From contig NC_068976.1 in assembly GCF_016808095.1 (NCBI RefSeq), positions 14,595,663-14,659,662 of the forward strand: a stretch of 64,000 nucleotides of DNA. The letters run 5' to 3'. Numbering within the stretch: the stretch's first letter is position 1; every line of letters begins with the position of its first letter. Positions 38,201 to 49,000 of this stretch are shown here, piece by piece. A program made the position numbers and the translations under genes. The notes beneath the pieces are model-generated. The model was not told the DNA's origin. It did not search any database and saw only the letters and a list, made by a program, of their open reading frames with translations. Source of the DNA: Vigna angularis. Lineage: Eukaryota > Streptophyta > Magnoliopsida > Fabales > Fabaceae.

Positions 38201-41200
38201 TTTGGTTTGTTTTGCTTTATATATTTTGTTCGTTAGATACATGCCTTTATGTTTTTCTGTGCAGCATTGCTTTCAATACTTCTAACTTTTGTCTGATTTA
38301 AAGGAGAAAGCACCATGGGAATTGAATAGTAAGGAGAAAATTGAGGTGGCTGGGAGGAAGAAAGAAGAAGGAAATGTACTATTTATAGGTGGCAATTACC
38401 TCCGAGCACAGAAGAAGTATGAACAGGTAAATCCTTGACTTGCGTTGGTTTTGGGTTTTAAGTTTTGTTAAAGATTCCTTTAGTTCCAAATCCATGATAC
38501 CTTGTTCTCTCTCAGGCGGTTGATTTTCTTAGTGACGATGGATCCTTCGGGTATAGTGAGCAAAAGCAAGCCGATGCACTGAGAGTGTCATGCTGGTTGA
38601 ATAGTGCAACTTGTAGCCTTAAACTTAATGACTTTAGTGGAGCAATCAAGCTATGTTCGCAGGTAATAGTCAATCAAGTTGTGCATAACATTTGAACCAG
38701 CAACTCTAAGAACAGATTGGCTAATTGGAGAGAATAACTATGGGTGGGAGAAGTGATAACAAATTGGGATGTAAAGTGTTAAGAAGTAAACTTTAAGCCT
38801 AATTCAACTCTACAAAACTGGCTTATAAGATGAGGTTTGCACCTACATATATACTCTAAATTGGTCTTTATCTCTAGTCGATGTGAGACTTCTAACACAC
38901 TCTTCCCACGTCGAGGTAAATACATATCGAGTGTGGGACTAAACATTAGTGGGTGGTTCGATAGCAGTCCCATAACAAGTGGAACAATACACCTAATAAA
39001 CATCAATTTCATTCGGATAGACTTTAACTCTGATACAAAATTAAGAAGTGTATTTTAAGTCTAACTTAACCTTACAAAATCGGCTTATAATATGAGGTTT
39101 GTACTCACTTATATATATTGTGAATTAACCTTATCTCTAGCTGATATGAGACTTTCAACATAAAATAAGTAAAAATAGTTCTCATCAGGATCATGATATG
39201 CTTTTCTTGAATTATATGTTGAGTTTCTTGAGGTATCTGGCTGGTATGCAATAGGGAGGGAGAAACTCTTTCATTCATTGCAAAAAAACTGTGAATTAGT
39301 GGATATTGGAGAAATAAAAATGGATTTTTTCTATAATTAGGCTTGGTTTTTAGGGTGTAGCTTCTGCTTAAGTTCCATTCTTCCTGCCGAATTCTTGCTT
39401 TCACCTCGTTCTCTCTCTTTGCTTTTAACACCTTAACAGGCTTCACATTTTTGTCACTCTTCTTTCCATCACTATTACATGTTTGGACAATTAAATGTAG
39501 AGCCTTGCTTGCATCCCCTTTTTCCTTGTCTCTTGCTCACTCGGCGTCAATAATACAGCATATTATGGCTGCTGACCCACACTTTAGTATTACTAGGGTA
39601 TCTGTATGACTATCCATCAATTGTTTCATCTGCTGACGGTGCATGAATGGCTTGTAATGAATGTACTAGTGGAGGGGTCTTTTAGCACTTATGCTGAGGT
39701 TTGAGATTTTTCGAGACATATTTTAACAAATATTTTAGTATTTTTGTCTGCTAAAATCACTTGCTTACATGTTTCAATTAAGAGAAGAATCACACTATGT
39801 CTTTTTCAATTTCTATATGTAACACAGTATGGGCTTAAAAAATTGTTACATTACCATGTAAAAATACCGACAAACTTATAGAACAGCCAAAAAGCTAAAC
39901 TAACATACTCAGGTGTCATGAAGCTTCTCACTATGTGAAAATATGGGAGAGGGTCATTGTACACAATCCTTGAAAATATGCAACGATGTTATTTCCATAT
40001 TTGAATCCTTGACCAATCGGTCACTAAGGCACAAGAACTTTACCATTGTTTCAAGGCTTGCCCTCTAAAGTAATAAAACAGTCAAGAAGTGAAAATTTTC
40101 AATATATATTGGAAGCTTATTGTATGGTGATGCATGCTAGAGAGCGCTAACGAGGAAAGGAATGTTTTGTATCATCTTATCATTCAATTTCTAAGATGTA
40201 GGCCTAGGTTATAAGACTATCTATAACATTGAATTGCTTACTCTTTTCTAAGGTGCTTGATGTTGAATTTTGCAACGTGAAGGCTTTGTACAGACGAGCA
40301 CAAGCATATATAGAAACTGGAGACTTCGTATTAGCAGATGTAGACATCAAGAAAGCTCTTGTGGCGGACCCACAAAACAGGTACTTTAAAACTTGAAGGT
40401 GTTGATTCTCCTGAAGAGAACTTACTGCTAGATTAAAAATGCATGTTCTCATTACAGAAACATTTTTTTTTTATTTTCATTTTTTAGGGAGGTAAAGATA
40501 ATTCAAAAGAAATTGAAGCAACTTCAAGCTGACAAAGACAAAAAAGATGCGAAGCTATACGAAAACATGTTTGCGTGTAAAACAAAGGACTCGTCTACGG
40601 CTATAAAGGTGAATATTGTTTAGACTTAATGCCTCGTTTCTGGTTGTGTATTTGAATTGAGGAATTCTCTTGCCTTAAAGTCCCGCACAACTATTCTTTT
40701 TGGAGAAAATAGGGTAGAAGTAGGGTTGAATGAATTAATAGACACTCTTTAGAAAAAAGAAAAAAAACTAAAAAAATGAGAGATAAAATAGACTAATTTA
40801 AGCATGAATTTCATGTAAGGACCTATGGTGATAAGAATATCATAACAGGTTCGACTTATGCTCGCCTTTTGTATTTTATTAAAATCAAAACTTGATTTTG
40901 AGACAGTTGAAGGTCCCAATTGCTGCTGTGTGGATCTAGGGTCAGATTGTATGCGTATGGACTAGTGTATGTCGATTTTTCATCCATGGCCGAAGCTTAA
41001 CTAGGAGAGGATCTATTTTAGTTCCCTAGGCTCACATTTATTATTGTGGACGTCTCTTTGTATCCAATGATTGCAGCATCGGTGCTACCGAAACATTCAA
41101 TTTCCTAGTCTGGCTTGATGCATTATAAAGAAAGATTTCAACAATTTATATGTTGTCACTTTAGGATTTGTTGATCATTTCTCCCCTTTTGCATTTTGTA

Positions 41201-41362
41201 GTTCTTAATCTTTGTGGCTTCTTGTTGCTTCCACATAAATTATATTTGTAAATAAAACTCACTCTTCTGAAACAGAGATTGAAGGTTGAGAAAGACGAGA
41301 GGGAAAACGAAGATGGAGCAAGAATGGAAGAGGACACAGTTGCTGATAGCGCAGTGATTTAA
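32265..41362 (+). CDS. Multidomain FKBP immunophilin (ROF1/FKBP62-like), 12 exons
   Basis: Exons: 32265..32433, 32510..32842, 33388..33468, 33575..33655, 34124..34318, 34872..34961, 37897..38072, 38304..38426, 38516..38662, 40253..40380, 40488..40608, 41276..41362. All junctions are GT-AG and phases agree; the product is 576 residues, near the usual 550-575. There are three FKBP-type peptidyl-prolyl isomerase domains (about 45-135, 165-255, 285-375), then a three-motif TPR region (about 390-510) and a Lys-rich C-terminus that in the family binds calmodulin. TPR clamp residues for the HSP90 C-terminus appear kept (KKEEGN, LNSATC, KALYRRA). Domain 1 has lost most catalytic positions (HRVG for HYTG, ALGSS for KFDSS, VPGLD for VIKGWD). 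In Arabidopsis such proteins act with HSP90 in thermotolerance. Intron 6 (2.9 kb) and intron 9 (1.6 kb) hold transposon insertions, yet splice sites and frame are intact. Confidence 0.93.
35130..37660 (+). mobile_element. Transposon remnant in FKBP intron 6
   Basis: Starts about where an open frame (35149-35652) encodes a Ser/Lys/Pro-rich stretch, then ENAFFKWMTSEEAADMAFEL and a coiled-coil Gln/Glu/Lys region. After three stops it continues with EIDDLKLNYKRVSGRCKDLL, FNKALTQAIVFFNIPTDFGG and an acidic tail ending EGEGDPVGEEE at about 36055. This resembles the C-terminal part of 'putative gypsy-type transposon' gag-like proteins of plants. It is followed by a TTA repeat (36238-36260) and an 87-bp tandem array. 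Neither terminal repeats nor a target-site duplication could be fixed, so the borders are approximate. It lies in the same orientation as the host gene. Confidence 0.7.
36435..37098. repeat. Tandem array of about 87-bp units, 7-8 copies
   Basis: Units begin near 36441, 36531, 36619, 36706, 36792, 36878, 36965 and a short last one at 37051. Each runs GCGACGAGAGTTCACGAAGA, a CGATCGGTTAGTGCTAGGAG block, then TTCACTTAGAACGTTCCCTA. Copies vary by point changes and 1-3 bp indels. Minus- and plus-strand frames over the array are artefacts. Confidence 0.92.
38777..39161 (-). mobile_element. TRIM retrotransposon in FKBP intron 9
   Basis: Two direct repeats of about 121-123 bp (38777-38897 and 39039-39161) flank a 141-bp interior. 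Read on the minus strand each LTR starts TGTTGAAAGTCTCATATC or its variant and ends in AACA in the better-preserved copy. Immediately after the minus-strand 5' LTR lies TTGTATCAGAG (39028-39038), close to the usual initiator-Met-tRNA primer site TGGTATCAGAG. The flanks are TAAAG (38772-38776) and TAAAA (39162-39166), 4 of 5 identical. No coding capacity. A terminal-repeat retrotransposon in miniature, antisense to the host gene. Confidence 0.82.
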
Positions 41363-41888
41363 CAGTTAGTTTACTGTTGTTGAACCTGTATAGATTATAG
41401 TGTAAAGTTGCCATTAGAAAAAACTGCATTGTAGAAGATGGGACTTGCAAATTTAATTCGAACGATAATCTACATGCTCGAATAGAATAATCTACATTAT
41501 CTTATACCATCATTTCTAACCTTGCCATAGTTTAGATGAACATTATACCAATTCGCACCCAAATCTTGTTTATTTGTTGAAGAATTTATTCTTAGATATC
41601 ATTAGTTGGCTAACTCAAGGGTCATTATTGGTAAAGGTTGGTGGTAAAATCGGTTTGGTTGGCATAGATCAGCAGAAGACTTTTTCCTTTGCATGGTTGA
41701 ACTCGAGAATTACCCTGAGGGAATAAATAGGTTGAGTTAGATAGAATCTGTGTCGAATTTGATTACAAAATTATTTAAATTAGAGATAAGAGAAAAAGAA
41801 GAAACAATATAAATTAGTAGATTTTATTTTATTTCATTCAATCTAAAAGAAAATCATTCAAATATTAAAATAAAAGTAACATTATTAT
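41363..41888. other. 3' flank of the FKBP gene
   Basis: Probable 3' UTR, then AT-rich DNA. No other gene seen. Confidence 0.5.
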
Positions 41889-42400
41889 TCAAGTTGATGT
41901 TGGTGAATATATATTATTATTCATCATTTCTAATTTGCTTCCATGGAATTCCAAGTTGGTACTAAGCATTATGGAAAATTTTAAGATTTCAAAATATTTG
42001 TAATGTTTCAACAAACGAATAACCACGAAGTTGTCAATGGAGTTGGATGATAAAGAGTTGAACCACGCTAACGTTTCTCTCTTGGGGGAAAGGGAAAATG
42101 CCTTGCACCACACAAGATCATTGGTGGTGTAGAAGGCCATTTAGTTGATGAACATCCCTAGGTTCTCATCTAGATCAGTCAATTCGTCGTATATCTCAAA
42201 GACTGGGGAACTAAAAGCATATGAGTCTCTATGATGGCTACCGTGAAAGGCAACAAGCCGATTGTATTCATCGTTAGCACAAAGGAGATCTCCCTTCTAG
42301 CTTTCGTGCTGCCCTCGTGACTGTTATGCACAAGTCTTCTTTGAGCCTGGTTGGGGCAGACTGGAATTGTTGTTGTTGTTGTGTTGAGGTTTGGGGGCAT
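41889..42400 (-). pseudogene. Ty3/gypsy gag fragment
   Basis: Two minus-strand frames in succession carry a recognisable retrotransposon gag stretch: LPFTVAIIETHM and VPQSLRYTTN (42179-42400), then MAFYTTNDLVWCKAFSLSPK and TLAWFNSLSSNSIDNF (41889-42140). The pattern 'FYTxNDxxWCxxFSLSxKxxxLxWFNSLxxNSIDxF' is typical of plant gypsy gag. Frameshifts and stops separate the pieces, so it is a relic. Confidence 0.8.
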
Positions 42401-42439
42401 AGACCGTCGAGTGCTTGCGTTTTCAGCCTTAAGGATCGT

Positions 42440-43853
42440 TGATAACGGTAATTTTTACCATTATCTTTGAACCAATTCTTGTACCAAATCTACCCTTTTT
42501 AAGCTTGAAACATGTTTAATCCTCCCTTTTCATCTAAGTTTGCGAATAAGTCTAGCTTAAGCGTTACATGCAAGTTTTCATCATTATTTCCTCAAATTTG
42601 TAGGCGAATTGCAAGCTGTTAGAGAAGTACTGTATTCACCAAGAATGGGAGCAAGAAAAGGATTCAAAAGCAGGATCTGATGGAGCAGGAAAGGAAGTTC
42701 ACGCCTAAAAAGCCCAAGAAGAAGGAAGCAGGATACAATTTCTGCGCAAGCCTCGCGCCTGGGCGCGGCCAAAAGGGCGCTTGGGCGCGACCATATGCGC
42801 GAGCTCCGCGCCCAGGCGCGACCAAGAGGGCGCCCGGGCGCGACCATCTGCGCGAGCTCCGCGCCTGGGCGCGAGAAAGAGGGCGCCCGGGCGCGACCTT
42901 CTGCGAGAGCTTCGCGCCTGGGCGCGACTGAGGAGGGGCGCCCGGGCGCGAACTCTGCTGACATGGAACCCTAGATCTATTTAAAGCATTCTGTAACTGA
43001 GGGTGGTATCTTCTTGGCGGCTGAAGCTTGGAACACGATTTTTCGGACCTAAGGGAGCTGGTTTTGGGCAGTGGAAACTCTCCATCCTTCCTCCTTGGAT
43101 CTCCATTCTTCCATTTTTCTCCATTGTAAGCTCAAGTTCTCCATGACTATGGAGAACTAATTTCATTTTGTTGGGGAATGATGTAGTTACGAAACTTTCA
43201 TGTAAATGCACTTGAGTTTAATGAATTTAAGCTTCCTTCAATTGATTGTGAGTGTTTAATTTCCTTCTCTTAAAGCTTGTTGTGACTTGATCAACCATAA
43301 CATGAATCTAAGATTTGCTAGATATTGGAAAGTATTGTGTGGATCTTGAACTGGAATTAACACCTAAGGGAGATTGTATCTAGGAATGGAGCTTGATGCT
43401 TTAGTTGTCTTAAACCTTTAATCGTAATGCAGATGAATTTTCTAGGTTACCAAGGAATTGGGACTGAAAGAAGTGAGTCTAGGCTTTTTCTACCAAGGAA
43501 TTGGGTCTAAGTATAATTGGAAGGTTGACAAACGCAATTAATTGATGAAGTAGTGATGTGCATTTGCATGATAGCGTAGTAATTACAATCATTCTCCAAC
43601 ATCTCATCCATATTGTTTCATTATCCATTAACCATTTTCCAATCTTTTAGCCTCTAAGACGTTCATTTTATCGCATATATTTGAATTGGAATTTTATTAC
43701 ACTTGAATCATACCAAAATGATGTATTCTTAGTCTAAGTTAGTTAACTTATTATACGGTTTTAAAGTATTACACGAGTCTCTTGGGAAACGATATCCGGT
43801 CTTACCGGTTTTATTACTTTGAACGATTTGGTACACTTGCCAAAGAGTTAACA
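42440..43853 (+). mobile_element. Solo LTR (1.41 kb) with 5-bp TSD
   Basis: Begins TGATAACGGTAATTTTTACC, whose first 26 bases form a near-perfect hairpin (GATAACGGTAA/TTACCATTATC). It ends CAAAGAGTTAACA. Identical pentanucleotides ATCGT flank it at 42435-42439 and 43854-43858. No gag-pol is inside. Its last 110 bases match, in reverse complement, the sequence at 63885-64000. It probably belongs to a Ty3/gypsy (Athila-like) family, on the basis of LTR ends only. A GC-rich 53-bp tandem repeat lies inside at 42752-42961. The strand is the TG-to-CA reading. Confidence 0.85.
42752..42961. repeat. GC-rich tandem array, four units of about 53 bp
   Basis: Units start at 42752, 42806, 42859 and 42912 (54, 53, 53 and about 50 bp). 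Each contains two self-complementary cores, CGCGCCTGGGCGCG and GGCGCCCGGGCGCG, joined by an A-rich link and CTGCGCGAGCT. This is the most GC-rich stretch of the window and gives spurious open frames on both strands. Confidence 0.92.
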
Positions 43854-43858
43854 ATCGT

Positions 43859-45804
43859 CGATTCTCATAATCTGTAATTGATTAGGGTGATTCTCAAACT
43901 CCTCCGCCACAACATTGCTCGCCATGTTCCTTGTACTCATCTTAGGATTTTTGTTGGTTGTTGAATACTCGACCTTATGGTGGGTATCAAAATGTTTCAA
44001 AGTGTAAGCTCGATGTCAACATCCAACATCTAAAAGGTAGTCTAAGGGATCCAAAAGTTGTGTTCTACTCCAAGTCTTCTTGTAGCCATTTGTCCACATC
44101 GTTTGGAGCATTTGTAGAAAACACTCTCATGTCAAAGTTAACTCAATGTTTGATAATTAAGATATTAATAGCGCAATAAGTGCAATCACCCATCTCCTTA
44201 CTTCAAACCTATGTTTATAGATTTTGGAGTGACTTTTTTTATTATCAACAACCTAATTACAATCCAATTATTGATAATCATACTTTACTTTAAGTTGTTT
44301 AGCATTAGAGTTAATCACATTAATAATTGACCTATCATTCAAGTTTTGTGACCGTCCAGTCCTAATGATGGTATATTCAAGCATCTTATTAATGGTTGAC
44401 TGAACGATTATATAATACACTATATTTTTGCAAATACTTCAAAAAATATTTAAGCATATAATAATTAGTTTTATTTACAAAACCATTAAGTCAAAGTGAT
44501 TTTTTTTTCTTTACCTTATTTCAAGTCAAGATTTGGAGAGAATCCATTTTTTTCTCTCTTAAAAAGTACCAACTGAACAAAATAGAAATAATTTTAAGAA
44601 AATGAAGTAAATGTGATATTTGGGAAATTGTTTCAAGACATTCGAAATTAAATTAAATTAAGAGTGTCAAGGACCAAAGAGCTAGTTTGCCATTTTCAAT
44701 TTATGTGTTTACTTTGGCATGTTTAACTTAGTTCACTGGCAGGTTAAAGGTAATCTAACCGACTTTTGTCCTATTAGATGGTTTGTTTATATTTTTATAT
44801 TTTTTAATTTAAAAGCTAGAATTAAAATAATAGAAAATATTAAATTTTCTTTATTATATTTTTGTAAAAATATAAATATATAATACTGTTATACTTTAAA
44901 TCATTAACATTTATCATTGTAATTATTAGTATATCAAAATAATTTAATATATAAATGTAATAATTATTTTAATTTATTAAATTAAAAATATTAATTAATC
45001 AATTAAAATTTATAAAATATTTATATTCATTTATAAATATATCCACAAAAAAAGTTCAATATATTATTTTTTAAATTTTTAAAAAATGACCAGCCTGTCT
45101 ACCTACCCTGTGACGGGACAGGTTGTAATTTATGGAAAAGAAATTTACCGTTCAGAAAGAAACTAATAAACTTTATAATTAATTTCGCATTATTAAATAT
45201 TAATCATTTTTCTAAGAACATGATTTTCAAATGCTTTAAAATTTCTTATTCTAATTCCGAAAGGCAAGTATAATATAAGTATAATATAATCACAGATGTT
45301 TTCTTCTAATGTCAAACAGGGACACTATCCGAACGTTTTGATATTATATTGAACATATTAATTCAAAACATATTAAATAAAATTAAACTTAAATGTTAAG
45401 TGTCAAAATGATTACATATTATGTAATATATTATCTGTTATAAATATCATATATACAAAAAGATTATATCATCTTGTTATTTAACAAAATTTCTTTAGAA
45501 AGATAAGATAAAACAAACTAATCCTATCAGAAGACAAATATGATAATAATTCTACAACAATAATCTAATAATTATTTTATTTTATCATTTCATTGCTATC
45601 AAACAAATTATTAACAAATTATCATAATCATTAACTATATTTTTAATGCACAATTTTGTTAGAAAATAATTGCGAAAATCTCTCTTAAATCACAACAATT
45701 ATCATAGAAAAGTAATTTACTCTTTAAATATAAGAAACAAGGTATATCTTATTATTTGAACTTTAAAAATAAAAAGATGAAAAAAAAAGAGTGAGAGAAG
45801 CTTG
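43859..45804. other. AT-rich intergenic region, no gene seen
   Basis: No supported gene. The 73-residue frame at 43958-44179 lacks a recognised motif; the surrounding DNA may be old transposon sequence. Confidence 0.5.
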
Positions 45805-45805
45805 A

Positions 45806-45811
45806 TGGGCC
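45806..45811. promoter_or_regulatory. Site II element upstream of the UTP4-like gene
   Basis: TGGGCC, the core of the plant site II element found in promoters of ribosomal-protein and other growth genes, 230 bp upstream of the ATG at 46039. Confidence 0.5.
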
Positions 45812-45923
45812 TGAGATACCAAACCCGGAACATATACGGATCAGTCCAATCCAATCCAAGTCCGCGCTTAAACCTCAAAACAAAACCTAACTAATAACTA
45901 TGGCCGCCTTGGGTTTCTCTTCT

Positions 45924-45933
45924 ACCCTAAACC
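45924..45933. promoter_or_regulatory. Telo-box upstream of the UTP4-like gene
   Basis: ACCCTAAACC, a telo-box-type motif common near the start sites of plant ribosome-biogenesis genes, followed by a CT-rich stretch typical of a transcription start region. Confidence 0.55.
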
Positions 45934-46038
45934 TCTTTTTCTTTCTCTTTCTCATTCTCTTTGGCTTCCTCTTCTTCTCTCACTAACCAACCACTCTCCA
46001 AATTGCGTGTTGCGCACCGTTTTGGGGGGTGAGGCTCC

Positions 46039-49000
46039 ATGGTCGAAACCTACAGGGTAAGGTCCATCGATTGGAGACCTTCGCCGGTGTTGGCGCTTGC
46101 CACCACCATCGATGGCGCACGAGTTGCCGCCGCTCGCCAAGATGGCTCTCTTGAAATCTGGCTCGTTTCTCCCGGGGCCATCGGCTGGCACTGTCAGCTG
46201 GTAACTACCTAACTCATAACTTACGGTGATCCTTTTTTATCTCGATTCTCTTCCTTGTGAGTATTTGAATGAGTTCTGATGCATTGGATTGGCAATTATA
46301 GACTATTCACGGAAGCCCTGAGGGAAGAGTGACGTCGCTTATTTGGTGCCCTGGCGGTGTCGACGGAAGTCGTTTGTTTTCCTCCAACGTCGATGGCACG
46401 GTCTCTAGGTGGAATCTTTTCAACTTGAAACAGGAGGTATAACATATAATGGAGTTATTTTATTTGGCAATTATATGATCGAAGCATCAATGGGAACATT
46501 TTTTACTGTGTTTTTTTTTTGCTGTAGAATGAGGACCATTACTAACTGAAACACCAATTAATAGACAGTCCTAGTCCTCAGAGGCTTAGTTTAGGTGTGG
46601 TTCTTGGTTGTTTTAGTGAATATGTTTTTGGCTTTGTCTGGGTAATGTTTATGGTGTTACAAATGGTTGGTTGGTTTTCTTAGTTTTTTATTATTATTTG
46701 AGTTTGTTGTTTTGGTTTACCAATTACACACTTGGTGCTTGCAGACGGTGCTGAAATCTGAAGTTTCAATATGGCAAATGGCAATGAGGTTTCCTATTGA
46801 TGAAAAGGTAAAAGATGAAAGTAAGGATGGACCTATGGTGACTCAAAATGGGAACGGTTTCCATGATTTTGATGATCATGAGAGCAGTGATGGTGATGAT
46901 GATTCTCATTCGCCTGGTCCTCTTGAGCGTTCATATAGGGAGCTTCCACGCGTGGTGATTGGTTTTAATGATGGACGATTGAAAATCTATGAAATCTCTG
47001 ACTCTGATGAATTTATTCTTGTAAAATCTTTTCCCCCTGTCACAGGTGAGATTTTCCTCGAGTTATTTGTTGTGTAACAGTTTCTCGTTGGTTATGTGTT
47101 ATGGTCATTAAGTGTTTGTTTTTGTTGCGTTTTACAGGACGAGTTTTAAGTGTGACTTGGAGTGCAGATGCTAACTACATATATTCAGGAAGCAGTGATG
47201 GGTATGTATTGAATTTGTGATTGATAAAAAGATCACTTTGTGTGCTGCTAATGTTGCTTGAATCTTAGCACCGTTTATTTTCCCTTTATAAAAGCCAAAT
47301 TGTATGCTCCATTTTCTAAAAAAAAACACTAGATCTGTCTAGCAACATAATCTACATTTCATTAGTAGTGTCCGAGAGTACCCTTATTTATTTTTCTTGT
47401 CTGATTCTTAACAGTTTGATACGTTGCTGGAATGCTACATTGGGCAATGAAGTCTACAGGATTACAGCTGGACTTGGAGGGTTGGGCAGTGGGCAAGAAC
47501 TTTGCATATGGTCATTACTGTCTCTAAGGTGATAGTGGAAACATGCTTTGTTGCATTGTCTTTGAATTTGACTAATATGCATACATCTGCAATCCACGTA
47601 CACCATCTTGTTATAATTTTGATGGTAGATTTCTTCCAATTTGCAAACTCTTGTCGCTCATTAGATAGTCATTTTCTAGGAATGGTACACTTGTCAGTGC
47701 GGACAGCAGTGGTAGTGTTCAGTTTTGGGACAGCCAGCATGGAACTCTCTTGCAAGCACATTCTTTACATAAGGGACATGTATTTGCTCTGGCAGCAGCT
47801 CCTAATCACAATAGGGTGTTTTCTGCTGGTTCTGATGGTCAGGTACTGCGTTTTATGATTTGTCAATTCTTGTGCACCCTTAGTTATTCATCTTTGAAAT
47901 TGAAATTCGCTGCTTATGTTTGCATTTGATTTTATTTGGAAATTTATTTTTGACCTCACGCATTATTTTCTTCACAAGATTTATACTATGTTATTTTTCA
48001 CCGTTGTCTTGTCATTGATGAGGTCAAATTCAAGTAGTGACTGTGTATATTTTCCTCTGCACTTTTTATCTTGTCCATTAATATGTGGTGTTGCCACATG
48101 GAAGTGCATATGATGTTTTGTTGTTGGCATTGTCGGCATACACAAATGCCATAATGCAAATAATAGTAGAGTTAAATGGTTTAAATAGTATAGTCATTAA
48201 GAATAAATGAAAACCGAAAATCAGAAGTTGAACCACTAGAGAGGTAGTTCCATTTTTGTTGTGTAGGATGTTTGGCACTTGAAGTGATGAACTTCTTGCC
48301 AAGGATTGAAGATGATAGCTATGACCTTTTTGGGTTAATGTGTAGCTGTGTATTTTCCTCAATAGAAGTTAAAAAAACAATGATGTTTTGAAAACACTGA
48401 TATTTATAGTCATTTGGTTTTTGATATGACCGTTACAAGCCTTTTAGTATACTTTTGTCATGTGCACTGCGTGCATTGGATTTATTCTTGGATATTACAT
48501 AAGCATGATTTAGTTTGACAGTTTAAAAGGAAGATTAAATAAGCATGTTAAAATAGCGTACAGCTTTAGCTTAGTCTTGTATTTTTATTTTTATTCAAAA
48601 GCAAGTCATACTTTACAGGCAAATTATTATATATTCCTGTCATATAATTGCTAAATATATAGGTGTTTGGTTATATGTGTTACATTTGCTGCATCTTCTA
48701 ATGCATGTGTAGATGTTTCTCGAACTGTTCGTAGTCAAGGTCCACTGTTGGTCATTTTTTACGGTGTCTCATTTATTGACTGAATTTTGTATATTCTCAA
48801 GAGTAATGTGTAATATCAGCATATGGTTCTGTTATTGTTTGTTCATTAATTTTTGATTCAGTTAGTGTTATCCTGTATTTTGTCTGTTACTGGTGTGAAG
48901 TATAATAATGTTGGTTTAGTTTATTTTTGTTTGCAGGTTATTCTTTACAAGCTTTCTGATAGTCAGGTAGCATCAGCTGATGATATCAACTATTCTGCTA

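Noticed and set aside
42584..42984. Overlapping Arg/Gly/Pro-rich frames on both strands
   Set aside because: Created by the GC-rich tandem repeat in the solo LTR, which rarely contains stop codons.
45952..46191. Minus-strand frame overlapping the UTP4-like first exon
   Set aside because: Antisense shadow of exon 1, whose coding sense is supported by homology and splice phases.
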